From positions 1,984,001 to 2,048,000 of the forward strand of contig NZ_CP011968.1 of assembly GCF_001077535.1 (NCBI RefSeq): a stretch of 64,000 nt of DNA, read 5' to 3'. Every line of letters begins with the position of its first letter. The stretch's first letter is position 1. The stretch comes from Clostridioides difficile ATCC 9689 = DSM 1296. GTDB lineage: Bacteria > Bacillota > Clostridia > Peptostreptococcales > Peptostreptococcaceae. Both the position numbers and the translations under genes were made by a program. Of the stretch, positions 61,332 to 64,000 are shown one piece after another. A model generated the notes under the pieces. It was not told where the DNA came from. It did no database searches and worked only from the letters and a program-made list of their open reading frames with translations.

Positions 61332-64000
61332 GTGATAAGAGCAAAATCGTTAAAAAATGTACTGAGTATTGTTTTAATATTTTTATTTACAATAATTTCT
61401 TTTTCTGATTTTGCATTTAAAACTAATGTCCAGGAAGAAGAAAATAGTAAAATTAATTTAAGAGAAATATCCCTACAAAGTTCCAATGCTATAAAAATAA
61501 AATTAGATAGTTCTCTATCCTTTATTAAAAGTGTGGCAAATATGGTTTCTTATTTTAATACTATAGATAACTCAAAAATAGTTCCATTATTAGCTAATAT
61601 ATCAAAAGAATCTGACTTTCAAAGAATCTCTATTGTATCTCCTGATGGAATAAGTCATACCAGTGATGGCAAAATTATCAATGTGTCAAAGTATCAGTAT
61701 TTTAAGAAAGCTATTAAAGGAGAAAGTAATATATCTGAAGTTGTGAAATCTCCAATTGATGGAAAAGATACTTTTGTTATAGCTACTCCTGTATTTAATA
61801 AGAATAACAAAATAATTGGTGTTTTATACGGTTCTTACTACAATGATAAATTAGCTGAATTTATAGATATAACAAGTTTTAATAGTGAAGGGTACATAGA
61901 TATATTTGAATCTAGTGGTCAATTTGTTTTAAAATCTTCACATACAAACAAACTGATTAAGTCAAGTAGTAACATATATGATATATTTAAAAAAGCTTCT
62001 TTTAATGATGGTTATAGCTATAAAAAAATATATGAAGATACAAAAAATAACAAGAGTGGCTTTACCTCATATGAATACAAAGGAGAAAATCGTTATGCTA
62101 CTTATACACCCATTGGTGTAAATGACTGGTATGTAATTTCTGTGATACCACAATATACTGTAAGAAGAAACATTGATAAAATAAATCAATTAGCATTTTC
62201 TCTTATTTTCAAGGTATTCTTATTGTTTATTATGCTTATAATATATATTATTTATAAAAACAATAAATCTCAGAAAGATATACTAAAAGCTAACAAAGAA
62301 ATCTCATCTATTACAAATAGCATTCCTGGAGGAGTACAAAAGTGTACCCTGGGTGAGACATGCAATATTAATTTTTTAAGTGATGGATTTATAGAGTTGT
62401 TTGGTTATACAAGAGAAGAAATAAAAACATTGTTTAATAATGATTTTTATAGTTTAATACATAAAGATGATGTTGAAAGAATAAAAAAAGAAATTTTTAA
62501 ACAACTTTACAAAAATAAAACTGTTGAATTAGAATATAGGATTATAACAAAAAATGGTAATACAGTATGGGTTTTAGATAAAGGGGAGCTTATAACAGAA
62601 CCTGATGGAAAAGAGTATTTTTGTTGTGTAACTGTAGATATTACTAGAACAAAACAATTAGAACAAGAGATGGAACAAAAAAATCTAGAACTTGAAATGA
62701 TATCAGAAAATGTTTTAGGTGGTATAATTATAACAGAATTTAATGATGATTTTACTATAAAATACGCTAACTCTGGTTATCTTTCAATGATTGGATATAC
62801 ACGTGAACAATTAGAAAATGAACTTAAATACAAAGCTTGTAATCTTGTTTTTTATGAAGATAGAAAGAAGGCTCTTGAAAGTATACAACATCAATTAAAC
62901 ACAAAAGGAATAGCTGTATATCAACATAGAATAAGAAGAAGAGATGGTAATATTATTTGGGTTTCTATAAAAGGAAGGCTTATTGTTGATGATGATGGTA
63001 TTGAAAAAGGTATTTGGATTCTAAATGATATAACAGATTTAAAAAATGCAGAACAAAAACTTAAAATAAATGAAGAAAGATTTAGAATTGCATTAAAGCA
63101 AACATCAAACACTATATTTGAGTATGATATAAAAACAAAGTCACTTTTAAATACTAGTAAAGAGCTTGATAAATATAATATTTATAAAATTACTAAAAAT
63201 GTTCCATATTCTCTAGTAGAATCAGGAGTTATTCATAAAGATTTTAGTGATGATTTTATAAACATGTATGAAAATGTAATAAATGGAGCAAAAAAAGCAA
63301 GTTGTGTAGTTAAGATGAAACTTCCAGATGAAAATTATATATGGAATAAAGTTACCTTGACTACTATTTTTGATGAAGATGGTAATCCTGTAAGAGCAAT
63401 TGGTATACAGGAAGATATAAGCAAACAAAAGGAAGCAGAAATAAGATACAATCAAGAAGGTAAGTATCATTCAGCTATATTGTCGGAAGCAATGATAACC
63501 TATGAAATAAATGTATCAAAGGATACTTTTATCAAAGGAAATGAAAGTTGGCAAAAACCATTTGGAATTAAGCCTGACAATAACTATTCTCAAATGGTAA
63601 AAACTATAGCAAATAGTATTGTACATAAAGACAATAAAGAAACATTTTTAAATACATTTTTATGTGAAAACTTATTGGATGCATATAAAAATAATGTGAC
63701 TGAAATAAAATTAGAATATCAAAGAATGAATCAAGAAAATAAAATGATTTGGGTCATTTGTACAATGCACTTAATAAAAGATTCTATTACGAACGATATA
63801 AAAGCACTTGCTTATGTTAAAGATATTGACAAGCAAAAAAATGAAGAAATTAGATTGAAATTAAAAGCTGAAAGAGATACTCTTACAGGATTATATAATA
63901 AAGGTACTACAGAAAAATTGATTAATGATTTCTTGAACTCTGAGGAAGCAAGCTTAGGAATGCATGCATTTTTAATTGTTGATATAGATAATTTTAAATC
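61332..64000 (+). CDS. dCACHE-PAS-GGDEF sensor protein (partial at window end)
   Basis: An open frame runs from GTG 61332 (GGAGGTG 8 nt upstream) past the window end, 889 codons so far. A first membrane helix (residues 10-30), an extracellular double-CACHE domain (FQRISIVSPDGISHTSD, YFKKAIKGESNISEV, FVIATPVFNKNNKIIGVLYG) and a second helix (about 290-315) come first. At least three PAS/PAC repeats follow (FGYTREEIKTLF, TKNGNTVWVLD, MIGYTREQLENE, RRDGNIIWVSIKG, IGIQEDISKQKEAEI). Near the edge, ERDTLTGLYNKGTTEKLI and VDIDNFKS begin a GGDEF domain. Whether its GGDEF is intact or an EAL domain follows cannot be seen. It probably opposes or tunes the phosphodiesterase upstream. Confidence 0.88.
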   Translation, partial: MIRAKSLKNVLSIVLIFLFTIISFSDFAFKTNVQEEENSKINLREISLQSSNAIKIKLDSSLSFIKSVANMVSYFNTIDNSKIVPLLANISKESDFQRISIVSPDGISHTSDGKIINVSKYQYFKKAIKGESNISEVVKSPIDGKDTFVIATPVFNKNNKIIGVLYGSYYNDKLAEFIDITSFNSEGYIDIFESSGQFVLKSSHTNKLIKSSSNIYDIFKKASFNDGYSYKKIYEDTKNNKSGFTSYEYKGENRYATYTPIGVNDWYVISVIPQYTVRRNIDKINQLAFSLIFKVFLLFIMLIIYIIYKNNKSQKDILKANKEISSITNSIPGGVQKCTLGETCNINFLSDGFIELFGYTREEIKTLFNNDFYSLIHKDDVERIKKEIFKQLYKNKTVELEYRIITKNGNTVWVLDKGELITEPDGKEYFCCVTVDITRTKQLEQEMEQKNLELEMISENVLGGIIITEFNDDFTIKYANSGYLSMIGYTREQLENELKYKACNLVFYEDRKKALESIQHQLNTKGIAVYQHRIRRRDGNIIWVSIKGRLIVDDDGIEKGIWILNDITDLKNAEQKLKINEERFRIALKQTSNTIFEYDIKTKSLLNTSKELDKYNIYKITKNVPYSLVESGVIHKDFSDDFINMYENVINGAKKASCVVKMKLPDENYIWNKVTLTTIFDEDGNPVRAIGIQEDISKQKEAEIRYNQEGKYHSAILSEAMITYEINVSKDTFIKGNESWQKPFGIKPDNNYSQMVKTIANSIVHKDNKETFLNTFLCENLLDAYKNNVTEIKLEYQRMNQENKMIWVICTMHLIKDSITNDIKALAYVKDIDKQKNEEIRLKLKAERDTLTGLYNKGTTEKLINDFLNSEEASLGMHAFLIVDIDNFK

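Overview
The window is AT-rich (coding strand heavily A-biased), with clear GGAGG-type ribosome binding sites, frequent TTG/GTG starts and Firmicutes-style rho-independent terminators. The protein set points to Clostridioides difficile or a very close relative: a secreted protein with three CWB2 cell-wall-binding repeats, two adjacent c-di-GMP proteins, a SAM-I riboswitch, a perfect CodY box and a perfect CcpA cre site. The species call is inference from family recognition, not from a database search. The first gene (argG) and the last gene (a PAS/GGDEF sensor) run off the window edges.

Layout. 1-3 kb: end of argG, then a BtrH-like gene broken by an in-frame TGA and a TipA-like MerR regulator, each behind a MerR-type promoter with a 19-nt spacer. 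3-9 kb: DUF4363/DUF421 membrane pair, DEDDh exonuclease, epimerase-type threonine dehydrogenase, small proteins. 9-12.6 kb: sulfur/thiol module (siroheme-type reductase with ferredoxin domain, CoA-disulfide reductase-rhodanese) divergent from a LysR regulator. 12.7-16.2 kb: two TerD proteins, YitT, MBL-fold protein with a CodY box. 16.4-18.2 kb: CWB2 cell wall protein. 18.5-22.4 kb: sucrose locus scrR-(scrA remnant)-scrB-scrK with a double operator; the PTS transporter gene is reduced to a frameshifted fragment. 22.6-29 kb: flavoprotein, PLP decarboxylase, an MFS transporter broken by TGA at a conserved Trp, orphan BlaI, membrane protein plus stand-alone LytTR regulator. 29-38 kb: housekeeping run (cmk, plsC, ispH), metal exporter with a Fur-like operator, adenine deaminase, bcp-yaaA. 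38-46 kb: P-type ATPase, SAM riboswitch-metY-metA, MarR-ftsH. 46-51 kb: kdpDE without kdpFABC, CorA.

51.2-59.6 kb is the most striking region: an eight-gene operon for aromatic amino acid synthesis (aroF-aroB-aroA-aroC-pheA-aroE-aroK-tyrA). Its roughly 325-nt leader starts at a strong promoter, encodes a 28-residue peptide in which 10 of 13 consecutive residues are Phe, Tyr or Trp, and ends in a strong terminator just before aroF. This is the anatomy of ribosome-mediated transcription attenuation, which is unusual in Firmicutes, where T-boxes and TRAP normally do this job. I consider it the best candidate for an undescribed system in the window.

The window closes with a degenerate-GGDEF/EAL phosphodiesterase and a dCACHE-PAS-GGDEF sensor. 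I saw no tRNA or rRNA gene, CRISPR array, prophage or intact insertion sequence. A short dispersed repeat made of terminator-like hairpins occurs three times.
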